The notes: a model not told the origin generated them from the letters alone. Shown: positions 46,033-55,847, counted from the first letter of the stretch. The stretch is 64,000 nt of DNA from Gracilibacillus sp. YIM 98692 (GCF_010993965.1 NZ_WIXM01000006.1:66529-130528), one strand, 5' to 3'. Program-made: numbers and translations.

Positions 46033-46514
46033 AAGAGTGAAAAGATGTAAGTACACGTCGGGTAAAGAATGATCATAAAAAGGACATTACCTATGGCATG
46101 AAAGGTGTCGAATGGTAATCCAGCCATATAATAAGGAAGAAAAGCGCCGGAAAAACTGAAGGTTCCGACTGTTAATAATAAACCATATAAGTAGGCACTA
46201 ATAAAGCCGAAAATTATCGACATCGCAAACCGAATTTTTTCGTGCTTTATTTTGCCTATCCATCCAGATAAAACACCTATTAACCCCCATGCCAAAGTTT
46301 GCCATATTGTCCAGAATCCTAACCCCAATACTAAATTGCTTACAAAAGTCGTTACAACAGCTAATAATACGGCATATATCGGACCTAAATAACCGCCACA
46401 AATGATTAGCAGACTAGTAACAGGCTGAACATTTGGAATCCATTGAAAAGCGATCCGACCAACTACTGCTAATGCAGCCATAAGAGATATAATCGTTAAT
46501 TTTCGCGTTTGCAT
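45990..46514 (-). CDS. ECF transporter S component (vitamin/cobalamin-type) with repeat-derived tail
   Basis: Substrate-binding membrane subunit of an energy-coupling factor transporter, 174 residues, six predicted helices, starting MQTRKLTIISLMAALAVVGR. The upstream gene encodes a DUF4430 (transcobalamin-C-like) lipoprotein; that pairing is typical of cobalamin uptake modules, so B12 or a relative is the likely ligand (inference). The last ~14 residues, YHDEQSSVPPFKT, come from dispersed repeat copy C. Two bases separate it from the lipoprotein gene. No riboswitch is visible. It takes the place where resE lies in B. subtilis. Confidence 0.8.
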   Translation of the reverse strand: MQTRKLTIISLMAALAVVGRIAFQWIPNVQPVTSLLIICGGYLGPIYAVLLAVVTTFVSNLVLGLGFWTIWQTLAWGLIGVLSGWIGKIKHEKIRFAMSIIFGFISAYLYGLLLTVGTFSFSGAFLPYYMAGLPFDTFHAIGNVLFMIILYPTCTYIFSLFYHDEQSSVPPFKT

Positions 46515-46516
46515 TA

Positions 46517-46903
46517 TTAATTAACCGTTTGTAGTTCAAATATTACATGGTCATCATCTTCTAATTGATACTCATTTGCTCCCACATTGGGCATTTCATT
46601 ATTTACTTCATACATCCAGTATAAGTTTTCCTCTGGATTCTGCTCATACCCCTCTATACTGGTTATAAATCCGTCATTTGTAACTTCCACATCATATTGA
46701 TTCTTTAAGACATCCAAAAGAATGGAATTTTTCTCCACTTGTAACTCTTCATTCACTAATAACTCTTCTTCACTATTAATTGCAATTTCCATCAGAATAG
46801 AAATTGGGTTATCATTTTCAGTTTGAGGTGAATCTTGTGTACAAGCAGTACTAAATAAAAGTAAAAGAAATCCTAAAGTAACAGACTGAAAAGCTTTTTT
46901 CAT
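46517..46903 (-). CDS. DUF4430-domain lipoprotein
   Basis: Lipoprotein of 128 residues: signal MKKAFQSVTLGFLLLLFSTAC with the lipidated Cys in FSTAC (residue about 21). The mature part holds the DUF4430 (transcobalamin C-terminal-like) fold: NSILLDVLKNQYDVEVTNDG, then NLYWMYEVNNEMPNVGANEY. The domain binds cobalamin-like ligands in other families; here it likely captures substrate for the adjacent ECF S component. Starts 14 bases after the resD stop, so it is likely in the resD transcript. Confidence 0.8.
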   Translation of the reverse strand: MKKAFQSVTLGFLLLLFSTACTQDSPQTENDNPISILMEIAINSEEELLVNEELQVEKNSILLDVLKNQYDVEVTNDGFITSIEGYEQNPEENLYWMYEVNNEMPNVGANEYQLEDDDHVIFELQTVN

Positions 46904-46919
46904 TGGTTACCTCCATCTA

Positions 46920-47642
46920 TTATTCGTGATTTACTTCAAACTTATAGCCAACTCCCCAAACAGTGACAATCATTTTTGCAGCATTTGAGGACACTTTGCT
47001 TAATTTTTCTCTCAATCTCTTTACATGTGTATCAACTGTACGTAAGTCACCAAAGAATTCATACTTCCATACTTCTTTTAATAAAGCTTCTCTTTCAAAA
47101 ACTTTATCAGGCGATTTAGCGAGGAATAATAATAATTCATATTCCTTCGGTGTTAATCCTACTTCTTTATTATCTGCCAAAACACGGTGTGCATCATTAT
47201 CAATTATTAAATGAGGAAATTCCAAAATATCTTTCGGTTTACTAGTTGAATTCATCACTTGACTAGAATTGGCCCTTCTTAACAATGCTTTTACTCTTAA
47301 AACAACTTCACGTGGACTAAATGGCTTGACAATGTAGTCATCCGTACCTGCTTCAAAACCATGAATTCTGCTTACCTCTTCTCCTTTAGCTGTAAGCATA
47401 ATGATAGGTGTTGATTTTTTGGTACGTATTTCCTTACATACCTCCATACCATCTTTCCCAGGCATCATTAAATCTAATATAATCAGTTCATATTCATTTA
47501 ATAGCGCTTGTTGTAAACCTAATTCCCCATCTGATGCTTCATCAACCTCAAAACCTTCCCTTTCTAAATACATGCGTAATAAACGTCGTATACGATCTTC
47601 ATCATCAACTACTAGGATTTTCATTGCTTCATGATCTTGCAT
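46920..47642 (-). CDS. resD: Response regulator ResD
   Basis: OmpR-family transcription factor that activates anaerobic and aerobic respiration genes (res, nas, hmp, ctaA in B. subtilis). The 240-residue protein has the receiver domain (ILVVDDEDRIRRLLRMYLER, phosphoacceptor Asp in LIILDLMMPGKDG, Lys in VKPFSP) and a winged-helix DNA-binding domain (EVWKYEFFGDLRTVDTHVKR). The start at 47642 has GGAGG eight bases upstream; two earlier in-frame ATGs flank it. The sensor kinase gene resE, normally next, is absent from this window. Confidence 0.95.
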   Translation of the reverse strand: MQDHEAMKILVVDDEDRIRRLLRMYLEREGFEVDEASDGELGLQQALLNEYELIILDLMMPGKDGMEVCKEIRTKKSTPIIMLTAKGEEVSRIHGFEAGTDDYIVKPFSPREVVLRVKALLRRANSSQVMNSTSKPKDILEFPHLIIDNDAHRVLADNKEVGLTPKEYELLLFLAKSPDKVFEREALLKEVWKYEFFGDLRTVDTHVKRLREKLSKVSSNAAKMIVTVWGVGYKFEVNHE

Positions 47643-47687
47643 GTGCATTACCTCCATCAATTATCGTATCCAAATAAGTCCTGTAGA

Positions 47688-48878
47688 TTATGCATAGGAA
47701 TGTAAGCCAGCTAAAACTAGGTTTACAACGATAAGGTTGAACATAATAATAGCAAAACCTACTACTGCTAACCACGCTGATTTTTCACCATGCCAGCCTC
47801 TGGAAAGTCTTAAATGAAGAAAAATAGCATAAAAGAAAAATGTAATTAATGCCCAAACTTCTTTCGGATCCCATCCCCAATATCGATTCCATGCTTCTTG
47901 CGCCCAAATAGAAGCAAAAATCAGTCCACCTAAGGAGAATACAGGAAATCCAATAGCAACAGATCGATAACATACTTCATCCAACAATTCTGGATTCGCT
48001 TTATTCACAAATGGTTGAATGGAAGCAGCAACCCGTTTACGAAGGATAAGTCTAACAATCCAATAAAAAATCAATCCGACAAGCAACGACCAAACAAGTG
48101 TATTCCACTTTCTAGGCGCTTCTGCACCATGCATCCACGTTGGTGTATCAAAAAGTGCACCCATTCTGTTTTCCGTGACTTGCTCTCCACCTGCCGGTCC
48201 AAATATTGGAGGTAAATGATACTCTAAATTTATCACTTCATCATTCGGCTGGTGCTCAAAAGTTACGGAATAATCCAAGGCCGAAAATAGCGTAGTTACT
48301 ACAATAAAAGCTAAAGTGGCAAACAATGAATACATAATAAACTCCAGCCATCTTGTTTTTGCAGAACTTTTCGATTGATCTACTTGACGTATTAAATAAA
48401 TAATACCTGCAACAAAGCTTACAGCAAGTATAGCTTCTCCTAATGCGACCGTCGTGACATGTATATAAAGCCAGTGACTTTTTAAAGATGGTACTAAAGG
48501 TGAAAGTTCACTAGGGTACATACTTGCATACGCAATCACTAACAACGCAATGGGTAAAGCAAACAAACCTAGTAATTCAATACGATAAATTGCATATAAT
48601 ATAATAAATGCCAAAACCAGCATCATACCGAAAAATGTAACAAACTCAAACATATTACTTACCGGAATATGTCCACTTGCTATCCATCTCGTAACAAAAT
48701 ACCCAAGTTGTGAAATAAATCCTATTATCGTTGTTGATAAGGCCAATACATGCAGTTTAGTAAATTGCTTTTCTCTTTTCTTATCTTTTATCGTTGCAGC
48801 AAATAAAACAGTTGCTATTAAATATATGATAAATGAAGCATATAAAAAACTAGAGCTCCAATCTGTTAAGCTAGTCAT
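47688..48878 (-). CDS. resC: Cytochrome c biogenesis protein ResC (CcsA/CcsB-like)
   Basis: Haem-handling membrane protein of cytochrome c maturation system II. The 396-residue protein has about eight helices and the tryptophan-rich WD signature [20 protein letters not shown] that binds haem, with further conserved histidines ([16 protein letters not shown] and [12 protein letters not shown]). Works with ResB to attach haem to apo-cytochrome c. Placed between resB and resD as expected. Confidence 0.95.
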   Translation of the reverse strand: MTSLTDWSSSFLYASFIIYLIATVLFAATIKDKKREKQFTKLHVLALSTTIIGFISQLGYFVTRWIASGHIPVSNMFEFVTFFGMMLVLAFIILYAIYRIELLGLFALPIALLVIAYASMYPSELSPLVPSLKSHWLYIHVTTVALGEAILAVSFVAGIIYLIRQVDQSKSSAKTRWLEFIMYSLFATLAFIVVTTLFSALDYSVTFEHQPNDEVINLEYHLPPIFGPAGGEQVTENRMGALFDTPTWMHGAEAPRKWNTLVWSLLVGLIFYWIVRLILRKRVAASIQPFVNKANPELLDEVCYRSVAIGFPVFSLGGLIFASIWAQEAWNRYWGWDPKEVWALITFFFYAIFLHLRLSRGWHGEKSAWLAVVGFAIIMFNLIVVNLVLAGLHSYA

Positions 48879-48908
48879 TATGAACCTCCTATCGCCTCCA
48901 ACTGAGAA

Positions 48909-50534
48909 TTACTCATGTTGTTTTTCTTCTTGATCTTGAGGCATTGTAAAGTTGGTATGCTTGATTATTTTTTCGATTTCTTTATTTAGACCAAACCAAT
49001 TTTTATTTGTATGACCAGCCATCCATAATTTATTATCAGTTGGATGCAGCCAAATCCGCCTGTGCTGCCAATACATCCCTTGGATAAGACCAATCATGAA
49101 AATAAATGCACCTACTCCGAGGATAGGTAACGTTAAGTCTTTCCGGATTTTTAACCCACTTACATCTCTTACATCAAAGCCTGTTAACCCTAACTTATAA
49201 TCATTTTCTTGTGTAGGATCAATATTATGTCCAATGGCTAAAAAACTAATCTCTGGTTGTTCAGTTTCTGGCGGATAGACAAAAAATACAAATCCTGGAT
49301 TTCTAGGATAATTTGTTTTGGACCTTGGCTCACCGTCATCCAGTTCATAATCTGGATAATACTGATCTAGTTTAATACGAAAACCATTATCAAATGTATA
49401 TTCTCTAGAAGGGTTGGTTAAATCCACTGTGAATTGTACAATTGATTCTTCAGCATCATCGCCTGATTCATGTAATTTAAAAGACATACTTTGAAATTCA
49501 TTTAATTGATAACTATCTTGATATAATGCTAACCGATTTATTTTAAGCGGTTGATTCACAATAATATTACCACTCTTCACTTCTTCTAATTCAGGTTCTG
49601 AACCAGTTATATCATCTGATATATCACGATAAATAGTGGCACTAGTTTCAAAGTGTTTAGCAATTGGAGCATTTTGTTGTGCTAGAATTTCAGCGAATTT
49701 TTGGTCTTCTTCGTCATCACCATATGTTTCAAAAATAAATTCTTCGTTTTCTATGTAGTAGGTTTGCTCTGTACTTGGTATGACCTTTGTTTCCCCTTCA
49801 CGAACCCAAACAAAATCATCAATATACATAAAAGGTACAAAACGTAATAAAGTTCCGATTAGAAAGATAATTAAACCACAATGGTTCACATATGGTCCCC
49901 AACGCGAAAACCTTCCTTTTTCTGCAAGAAAATGCCCATCTTTTTCTATTATCTTATATCTATATTTACGTAAATTACTTAAAAGTTGTTTTTTGTCTTC
50001 CTTTGTATAATCTGCATAACTTGCAAACAATTTTTGCCGTTTTAAAAAGTTAGGATGCCTTTTTGGATTTTGATATTTTAATGCTTTATATAGTGGAACT
50101 CCTCTGTCAATACTAACGATGAATATAGACATCCCTATAAGTGCTATTAACACCATATACCACCAGGAACCATATAACTGATGAAAACCGAACTGATAGT
50201 AAATTTGCCCCATCAACCCATACTGCTCGCGATAATGAGCTTCTGGTGATACGGTTTGTGGTATATACATCTCTTGCGGATAGATAGTACCAATCGCTGA
50301 TGCAACTAATGCTATCGCAATCAATGTTACACCGACCTTAACAGAGGAAAAGAAGTTCCATATTTTATCAATAATGGAACGATTCCTTGTTTTAGAGCGA
50401 ATGGATGTCCCATCATATCTCATATTTAACAATTGACTATTCTCTGCTTGATCATGAGGCTTCCCACACTTTTTACAAATGGTTGTCCCTTCTTTATTTT
50501 CATATCCACACGCATCACATTTAAATGATCTCAT
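48909..50534 (-). CDS. resB: Cytochrome c biogenesis protein ResB (Ccs1-like)
   Basis: Second system II component, 541 residues. The N-terminus has a CxxC zinc-ribbon-like segment (CDACGYENKEGTTICKKCG, residues 5-22), unusual but known in this family. Four membrane helices follow, with a large external domain between about 245 and 435, and a last helix LPILGVGAFIFMIGLIQGMY. Start and end match resB and it overlaps nothing. Order resA-resB-resC. Confidence 0.95.
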   Translation of the reverse strand: MRSFKCDACGYENKEGTTICKKCGKPHDQAENSQLLNMRYDGTSIRSKTRNRSIIDKIWNFFSSVKVGVTLIAIALVASAIGTIYPQEMYIPQTVSPEAHYREQYGLMGQIYYQFGFHQLYGSWWYMVLIALIGMSIFIVSIDRGVPLYKALKYQNPKRHPNFLKRQKLFASYADYTKEDKKQLLSNLRKYRYKIIEKDGHFLAEKGRFSRWGPYVNHCGLIIFLIGTLLRFVPFMYIDDFVWVREGETKVIPSTEQTYYIENEEFIFETYGDDEEDQKFAEILAQQNAPIAKHFETSATIYRDISDDITGSEPELEEVKSGNIIVNQPLKINRLALYQDSYQLNEFQSMSFKLHESGDDAEESIVQFTVDLTNPSREYTFDNGFRIKLDQYYPDYELDDGEPRSKTNYPRNPGFVFFVYPPETEQPEISFLAIGHNIDPTQENDYKLGLTGFDVRDVSGLKIRKDLTLPILGVGAFIFMIGLIQGMYWQHRRIWLHPTDNKLWMAGHTNKNWFGLNKEIEKIIKHTNFTMPQDQEEKQHE

Positions 50535-50550
50535 TGTTACCCCTCATTAA

Positions 50551-51123
50551 TTAACTAGGTTCTATTTGCTGTAAATATCCTTCCAATTTTTCTAAAGTTA
50601 ACTCCCCTAATACTCTTTCTACCACAACCCCATTTTCATCTATAAAAAAGGAAGTTGGTAATGGTTTAATACCATAAGCATCGAGCACCTGACTATTTTT
50701 ATCATGTAAAACAGGAAAAGTTAGATTATAATCTTCCACAAAATTATGAACGACTAATTCAGTAGCATCAACACTAACTGCTACAATTTCTACACCTCTA
50801 TCCTGATATTGGGAATAAAGTGACTCCATATAAGGCATTTCTCTTTCACATGGCTCACAGTAAGTTGCCCAAAAATTCAGCATAACACCTTTTCCTTCGA
50901 AGTCAGACAAGCGTACGGTTTGCTCTCCACTTCCATTTAGGTGTTTTAATTGAAAATCAGGGGCCTCATCCCCGACATCAACCGCTGCTTCATCCGCTGA
51001 GAGGTTGGACACAACTGCAAATATAAGCGCTGCAAATAGCAGCATAATGATTATTGTTCGAAATATCAAACGCCTGCGTTTTTTAATTTGTTTTTTTTGC
51101 TTGCCTAGTTCAACCTTGTTCAT
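50551..51123 (-). CDS. resA: Thiol-disulfide oxidoreductase ResA
   Basis: Extracytoplasmic thioredoxin-fold reductase that keeps apo-cytochrome c cysteines reduced. The 190-residue protein has a basic N-terminus, a membrane anchor (about 20-40) and the CEPC active site at C89 and C92, with the conserved cis-Pro loop PLPTSFFIDENG. First gene of resABCD, downstream of rluB. Confidence 0.95.
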   Translation of the reverse strand: MNKVELGKQKKQIKKRRRLIFRTIIIMLLFAALIFAVVSNLSADEAAVDVGDEAPDFQLKHLNGSGEQTVRLSDFEGKGVMLNFWATYCEPCEREMPYMESLYSQYQDRGVEIVAVSVDATELVVHNFVEDYNLTFPVLHDKNSQVLDAYGIKPLPTSFFIDENGVVVERVLGELTLEKLEGYLQQIEPS

Positions 51124-51183
51124 ATTGCGACACTCCCACGAATCATTATATCATTTAACAGCTGTTACAGTTGTGACAGTTGT

Positions 51184-51912
51184 TTAACAATTTTTTTGTG
51201 CTAAAACCTTCAGTTGTTTAACCTCATGAGGTGTTAAAGCGCGGGATTCACCAGGTTGTAAACCAGCTAAGGTTAAGAATCCAAACCTTTCTCTTTTAAG
51301 CTTGTCCACCTCACACCCAATAGCTTCAAACATACGTCGAATTTGACGGTTTTTTCCTTGATGTAAAATAACTTTCACAATCGCTGTATTTTTTTTCTTA
51401 TCTGTAGATAATACTTTAACATGTTTCGCTTTTAATTTTTCCCCATCTGATGTAATACCTTTTTTAAGATTTTTCAATTCCTCATTTGATGGAATTTTTT
51501 TTGTTTTCACAACATATTCTTTTTCAATTTGATATCGAGGGTGAAGCAATAGGTTTGTAAACTCCCCATCATTCGTCAAAATAATCAATCCAGATGTATC
51601 ATAATCCAGCCTACCTACAGGATAAATACGTTTGTCTAATTCTTCAAAGAAATCTGTTACGGTTTTTCGGTTTTTATCATCTGAAACACTGGATATAACC
51701 CCACGTGGCTTATATAGTAAGAAATAAACTGGTTCTTCTTTTTCCACTGGTACACCATTTACTTCAATTTCATCTTGACTTGTCACTTTTGTCCCTAACT
51801 CTTTTACTACTTTTCCATTCACACGTACTTTACCATCTTCGATCAGATTTTCGGCCTTTCTTCTTGATGTAATACCGCTATTTGCAATAACTTTTTGTAA
51901 TCGTTCACTCAT
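51184..51912 (-). CDS. rluB: 23S rRNA pseudouridine synthase RluB
   Basis: Makes pseudouridine in 23S rRNA helix 93. The 242-residue protein has an N-terminal S4 RNA-binding domain (ERLQKVIANSGITSRRKAENLIEDGKVRVNG; first ~60 residues) and the RsuA-type catalytic motif YPVGRLDYDTSGLIILTNDG with its catalytic Asp. Conserved end: GKNRQIRRMFEAIGCEVDKL. Order spmB-rluB-resA is conserved. Confidence 0.95.
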   Translation of the reverse strand: MSERLQKVIANSGITSRRKAENLIEDGKVRVNGKVVKELGTKVTSQDEIEVNGVPVEKEEPVYFLLYKPRGVISSVSDDKNRKTVTDFFEELDKRIYPVGRLDYDTSGLIILTNDGEFTNLLLHPRYQIEKEYVVKTKKIPSNEELKNLKKGITSDGEKLKAKHVKVLSTDKKKNTAIVKVILHQGKNRQIRRMFEAIGCEVDKLKRERFGFLTLAGLQPGESRALTPHEVKQLKVLAQKNC

Positions 51913-51978
51913 GGTTGCTTACTCACTCTTTCTTTTAGTTATATTTCGAATCGCTTGGATTACTGTCCAAATAAAAGC

Positions 51979-52009
51979 AGTAGCGTTAACCACTCAAGTT
52001 AACGCTACT
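51979..52009 (-). terminator. Terminator after spmB
   Basis: AGTAGCGTTAAC/GTTAACGCTACT perfect 12-base stem with a TTTTATTTGG tail on the minus strand, overlapping the spmB stop (52008). Confidence 0.75.
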
Positions 52010-52541
52010 ACAAAAACATCCAAGACACAACTATTACGGATACTATTATACCAATTAAATCTGCAATCAGTCCAACTTTTAATGCATCTCCCATTTTCTT
52101 AATACCAACAGCTCCAAAATACACGGTTAATATATATAAGGTTGTATCTGTACTTCCTTGCATGGTTGAAGCCAATCTGCCAAGAAAAGAATCAGGTCCG
52201 TAAAGTTGAATCATTTCTGATGTCACACTCAATGCAGCTGTACCAGATATAGGTCGAATGAGTGCTAACGGTGCTAATTCTGCCGGGAAACCAAGCGAGG
52301 ATAGAATCGGTTTGATTAATTCTATAAAAGCATCTAAAGCCCCAGAACTTCTAAGGATTGAAATGGCCACCATCATCCCTAATAAAAACGGCAATAGAGA
52401 AACCGCCATCTTCAATCCTTCTTTACCACCTTCGACGAATACTTCGTATGCAGGCACTCTCTTGACAACCGCTACCATAAGGACAAAACAAATGATACAT
52501 GGGACAAGCCAAATGCTAATCATTGTCATCCATTGAATCAA
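52008..52541 (-). CDS. spmB: Spore maturation protein B
   Basis: Membrane protein needed for spore core dehydration, with SpmA. The 177-residue protein carries the nucleoside-transporter gate domain: EGGKEGLKMAVSLLPFLLGMMVAI, LALIRPISGTAALSVTSEMI, and GSTDTTLYILTVYFGAVGI. It overlaps spmA by four bases. Confidence 0.94.
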   Translation of the reverse strand: MIQWMTMISIWLVPCIICFVLMVAVVKRVPAYEVFVEGGKEGLKMAVSLLPFLLGMMVAISILRSSGALDAFIELIKPILSSLGFPAELAPLALIRPISGTAALSVTSEMIQLYGPDSFLGRLASTMQGSTDTTLYILTVYFGAVGIKKMGDALKVGLIADLIGIIVSVIVVSWMFL

Positions 52542-53134
52542 TGTCTCATCTTCTCCCTTCTTCGACGAAGTAAACGATCTACGAGAATAGCCGATATGGT
52601 AGTAACGAGAGTTGCAACTAAAGTGCTGCTTACGATCTCTGTAGGCGCCTGGGAACCATATTCCATTCGTATAGCAATAACAGTTGTCGGCACAATGGTA
52701 ATACTTGAGGTATTGATAACTAAAAAAGTAATCATGGAGTTACTCGCCTTTTCAGAGCCACTTAATTTTTTCATTTCTTCCATTGCTTTAATACCCATTG
52801 GAGTAGCAGCATTTCCAAGACCAAATAAGTTAGCACTAAAATTGGCTAAAATGTAACCCATAGCAGGATGATTGTCTGGTATCTCTGGAAAGACTTTTTT
52901 GACAACTGGTTTAAAAAGGGTTGAGAGTCCTCTTAAAATTCCAGCTTTTTCTGCAATTCTCATCATCCCTAACCAAAATACAAGAACACTCGTAAGACTA
53001 ATAACAAGCGTAACTGCTTCATCTGCACCTTCAAATAGGGCTTTATTTACCTCTTCCATGGTTCCATTTATCATGGCATAAACAATCCCTATTATGGCCA
53101 TTAATGCCCAAATTACATTAATCACTTGGATCAC
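52538..53134 (-). CDS. spmA: Spore maturation protein A
   Basis: SpmB partner, 198 residues, several membrane helices. Motifs: NKALFEGADEAVTLVISLTS, LGNAATPMGIKAMEEMK and NTSSITIVPTTVIAIRM, all of the gate-domain family. Overlaps the 3' end of dacB by 17 bases, supporting a dacB-spmA-spmB operon under sigma-E control as in B. subtilis. Confidence 0.94.
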   Translation of the reverse strand: MIQVINVIWALMAIIGIVYAMINGTMEEVNKALFEGADEAVTLVISLTSVLVFWLGMMRIAEKAGILRGLSTLFKPVVKKVFPEIPDNHPAMGYILANFSANLFGLGNAATPMGIKAMEEMKKLSGSEKASNSMITFLVINTSSITIVPTTVIAIRMEYGSQAPTEIVSSTLVATLVTTISAILVDRLLRRRREKMRH

Positions 53135-54245
53135 CTAAAACTTGTTGGAATAACCTTGTCACACTTGTCCAAAAACCATTACCTGCTTCTGTATAAGAGT
53201 TGTTAATCTTAGCATGTATATTCGTTTCTGCTATCTTTTCTCCATTTAGATAAAAAAATTTTTTCCCAATATGATGGTCATGATTTTCTACATTTTTATA
53301 GAGGTATGTCTTTGCTTGAATCGCTTGTTTTTCTTCTTCAGTTAAGGGATAAAAGATTGGTCGTATAATTTGACCAGTAATCTCTTCATCTGCCGCTTTT
53401 ATGGAGTATTGGAATTCCCCTTTATCTTGAATTTGTTCTTTATCAAAGTTTTCAAACCCCCACTCAAATAACTGTATATGATCTTGCCAATCATCTGGTG
53501 CGTTTAATGTGACAGCTATTAATGTATGACCATTTTTTTCCGCAGTCGATACTAATGTTCTGCCAGCCGCTTTCGTATAACCGGTTTTACCTCCCGTACA
53601 ATACTCGTAATATGCCGTTAACAGCTTATTTTTATTACGCCAAGCATAATCTCTGTCATTTGCTTTATATACTTCCGTTCCCGAAACCTTTTGAAAGGTC
53701 TCATTAGTCATAGCATATTGCATGAGAATAGCCATATCCTTTGCAGTAGAATGATGTGTATCACCGTCTAATCCATGGGGATTCTCAAAATTGGTATTTG
53801 TCATGCCTAACCATTTAGCTTTCTCGTTCATTAAGTAAACAAATCCTTCTTGACTACCACCTACTTGTTCACTAATAGCTGTAGCAGCATCATTCCCAGA
53901 TCGCAGCATTAAACCATATACTAATTCTTCAAGTGTAAAAGAATCTTCTTGCTTTAAATAAATGGACGATCCTTCTACCCTCGTTGCTTTTTCACTTATT
54001 TTCACCTTCTCTGAAAGATCTCCAGACTCAATCGCTACTATAGCAGTCATAATTTTTGTAATGCTTGCTATCAATTTTTTTTGATCGGCATTTTTTTCAA
54101 ATAATATTCTTCCTGATGACTGATCCATCAAAATGGCATTTTCTGCTGACACATTTATATTTGCCTGTAAAGTAAAAGGATGGGATAAGATCCCAATACA
54201 AATCACCAATATAGCAAATTTATAACGCACACTATTCCACCTCAT
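53118..54245 (-). CDS. dacB: Sporulation D-alanyl-D-alanine carboxypeptidase DacB (PBP5*)
   Basis: Serine DD-carboxypeptidase that limits cortex cross-linking. It has 375 residues with an N-terminal signal sequence, then motif 1 SITK (in KLIASITKIMTAIVAI), motif 2 SGN (RSGNDAATA) and motif 3 KTG (TGGKTGYTKAAG). The start could be the ATG at 54245 or the GTG at 54230, which has AGGTGG six bases upstream; the latter gives a cleaner signal peptide. Confidence 0.93.
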   Translation of the reverse strand: MRWNSVRYKFAILVICIGILSHPFTLQANINVSAENAILMDQSSGRILFEKNADQKKLIASITKIMTAIVAIESGDLSEKVKISEKATRVEGSSIYLKQEDSFTLEELVYGLMLRSGNDAATAISEQVGGSQEGFVYLMNEKAKWLGMTNTNFENPHGLDGDTHHSTAKDMAILMQYAMTNETFQKVSGTEVYKANDRDYAWRNKNKLLTAYYEYCTGGKTGYTKAAGRTLVSTAEKNGHTLIAVTLNAPDDWQDHIQLFEWGFENFDKEQIQDKGEFQYSIKAADEEITGQIIRPIFYPLTEEEKQAIQAKTYLYKNVENHDHHIGKKFFYLNGEKIAETNIHAKINNSYTEAGNGFWTSVTRLFQQVLGDPSD

Positions 54246-54305
54246 CTCACTTTCCACCCAGTTTGTACCATTCTATGCGTTAAAGACAAGCATATGCTTT
54301 TAGAT

Positions 54306-54348
54306 AAAGAAAAACTTGACCTTAATGATGTAGGTCAAGTTTTTCTTT
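54306..54348 (-). terminator. Terminator after scpB
   Basis: 17-base stem AAAGAAAAACTTGACCT/AGGTCAAGTTTTTCTTT, reaching the scpB stop (54347). Confidence 0.85.
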
Positions 54349-54919
54349 ACTCATTCAATTTGTCAAAAAATAAATCAGCTTCTTGTTCCATCTCACTATC
54401 TTGAATGTGATCAGGCAAAGGGGGTAAATCATCAATAGACTTCAAGCCAAAGTATGTTAAGAAATCAAGGGTTGTACCAAATAAAATCGGCCTTCCAATT
54501 CCTTCTTTTCGCCCCACCTCTTCCACTAATGCTCTGGCAATCAATGTTTGCACAGGTCGTTCACTTTTCACGCCTCTAATCTGTTCAATTTCGGTTCGAG
54601 TAATAGGCTGTAAATAGGCAATGATAGCTAACGTTTCTAAAGCCGCTTGAGATAATTTCGAACTTGTTTTGGTTTCACGTAATTTTGCGAAATATTCACT
54701 ATGCTCAGGCTTTGTAGTGAAATACAAAGTTTCCTGTGTCTCCACTATCATCATACCTCTACCCGTATTCTCATAATCAAATTTTAATTCATTAATTAGA
54801 TGTTCCGCCATATCTGTTTCTAAATCAAGAACCTTTCTTATCTCTCTCTTTCTAATCCCTTCATCACCAGATGCAAAAATTAAACCTTCTAAAACAGCTT
54901 TTACTTCTTGTATGTCCAA
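54347..54919 (-). CDS. scpB: Segregation and condensation protein B
   Basis: Accessory subunit of the SMC condensin: two winged-helix domains (about 5-75 and 88-150), with GLIFASGDEGIRKREI and SQAALETLAIIAYLQPITRTEIEQIRG in the second. The TTG at 54919 is taken because GGAGG lies eight bases upstream and the first residues then read LDIQEVKAVLEG. Starts further upstream fall inside scpA's end. 190 residues. Confidence 0.93.
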   Translation of the reverse strand: MDIQEVKAVLEGLIFASGDEGIRKREIRKVLDLETDMAEHLINELKFDYENTGRGMMIVETQETLYFTTKPEHSEYFAKLRETKTSSKLSQAALETLAIIAYLQPITRTEIEQIRGVKSERPVQTLIARALVEEVGRKEGIGRPILFGTTLDFLTYFGLKSIDDLPPLPDHIQDSEMEQEADLFFDKLNE

Positions 54920-54933
54920 TACCTTTACCTCCA

Positions 54934-55692
54934 TCAATTTTCATGCGTTGTCTGATCTTCCGTTGCTGCTTCTGCTTTATATACCATAAGGTCATCAAAT
55001 TGCTTCTCTTGTCTACATAGAACTCTTCTTTGTTTCATTAATTCTAGAATGGCAATAAATGTAGCTACAATGTAAGACCGGGAAGGCTCAGGGAATAATT
55101 GATAAAACGAGATACCTTGATGGCTTTGTGATATAGTTTTCATCACTTCATCCATGCGTTTCTCAATCGGAATTTCCGTTCTTTGTACAGTTGTTTCTAA
55201 CGGTTGATTCCATTTTTTTCTCTCAAACACTTTACCTATCGCGCTTAACATATCGTATACATCTGCACCGCCTTCAGGGAGTTGGTATGTATCTATTTCT
55301 CTAAACGATAATGGGGGCCTTGTGTGTACTTGGCTTTGCTCCATTTCTCTTTCTTTCAACTGAGTGGCAGCTTCTTTATATTTTCGGTATTCAATTAACC
55401 GTTTCATTAAATCTTCTCTCGGATCTTCCTCATACTCTTCTTCTACTTCTATAGTAGGGTTTGGCAACAACAGCTTACTTTTTATTTCCAATAAGGTAGC
55501 CGCCATAACTAAATATTCACTGGCGATATTCAACTCTAACTCCTGCATCGTTTGAATATAGGAGAAGTATTGTGAGGTGATTTCTGAAACAGGAATATCA
55601 TATATATCAATCTCGTATTTATTAATTAGATGCAGGAGTAAATCCAAAGGTCCTTCAAAGGCATCTAACTTTACTTGATAATGTTTTGACAT
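54934..55692 (-). CDS. scpA: Segregation and condensation protein A (kleisin)
   Basis: Kleisin subunit that bridges the SMC heads in chromosome segregation. The 252-residue protein starts MSKHYQVKLDAFEGPLDLLL and has LLLHLINKYEIDIYDIPVSE at the N-terminus, which contacts the SMC neck, and a C-terminal winged helix (IVATFIAILELMKQRRVLCRQ). The ATG at 55692 has GGAGG; the reading frame extends upstream by 19 codons without support. Confidence 0.95.
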   Translation of the reverse strand: MSKHYQVKLDAFEGPLDLLLHLINKYEIDIYDIPVSEITSQYFSYIQTMQELELNIASEYLVMAATLLEIKSKLLLPNPTIEVEEEYEEDPREDLMKRLIEYRKYKEAATQLKEREMEQSQVHTRPPLSFREIDTYQLPEGGADVYDMLSAIGKVFERKKWNQPLETTVQRTEIPIEKRMDEVMKTISQSHQGISFYQLFPEPSRSYIVATFIAILELMKQRRVLCRQEKQFDDLMVYKAEAATEDQTTHEN

Positions 55693-55762
55693 TATGGAAC
55701 CTCCACTAACTATAATAGTATCTCTCACAAACAAATCCTTTTTAACCATTATATCTGCCTAT

Positions 55763-55790
55763 ACCATTCATGATATCTCTGCATACATTA
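55763..55790 (+). promoter_or_regulatory. Sigma-K-like promoter of the YjcZ-type gene
   Basis: AC, 17 bases, CATACATTA, matching the sigma-K pattern (AC ... CATAnnnTA), about 58 bases upstream of the small gene. Confidence 0.35.
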
Positions 55791-55847
55791 ATTGCGAAAG
55801 ATCAATTAAATACAATTGATTCAAAATTCATTATAGGAGGTATTAAC

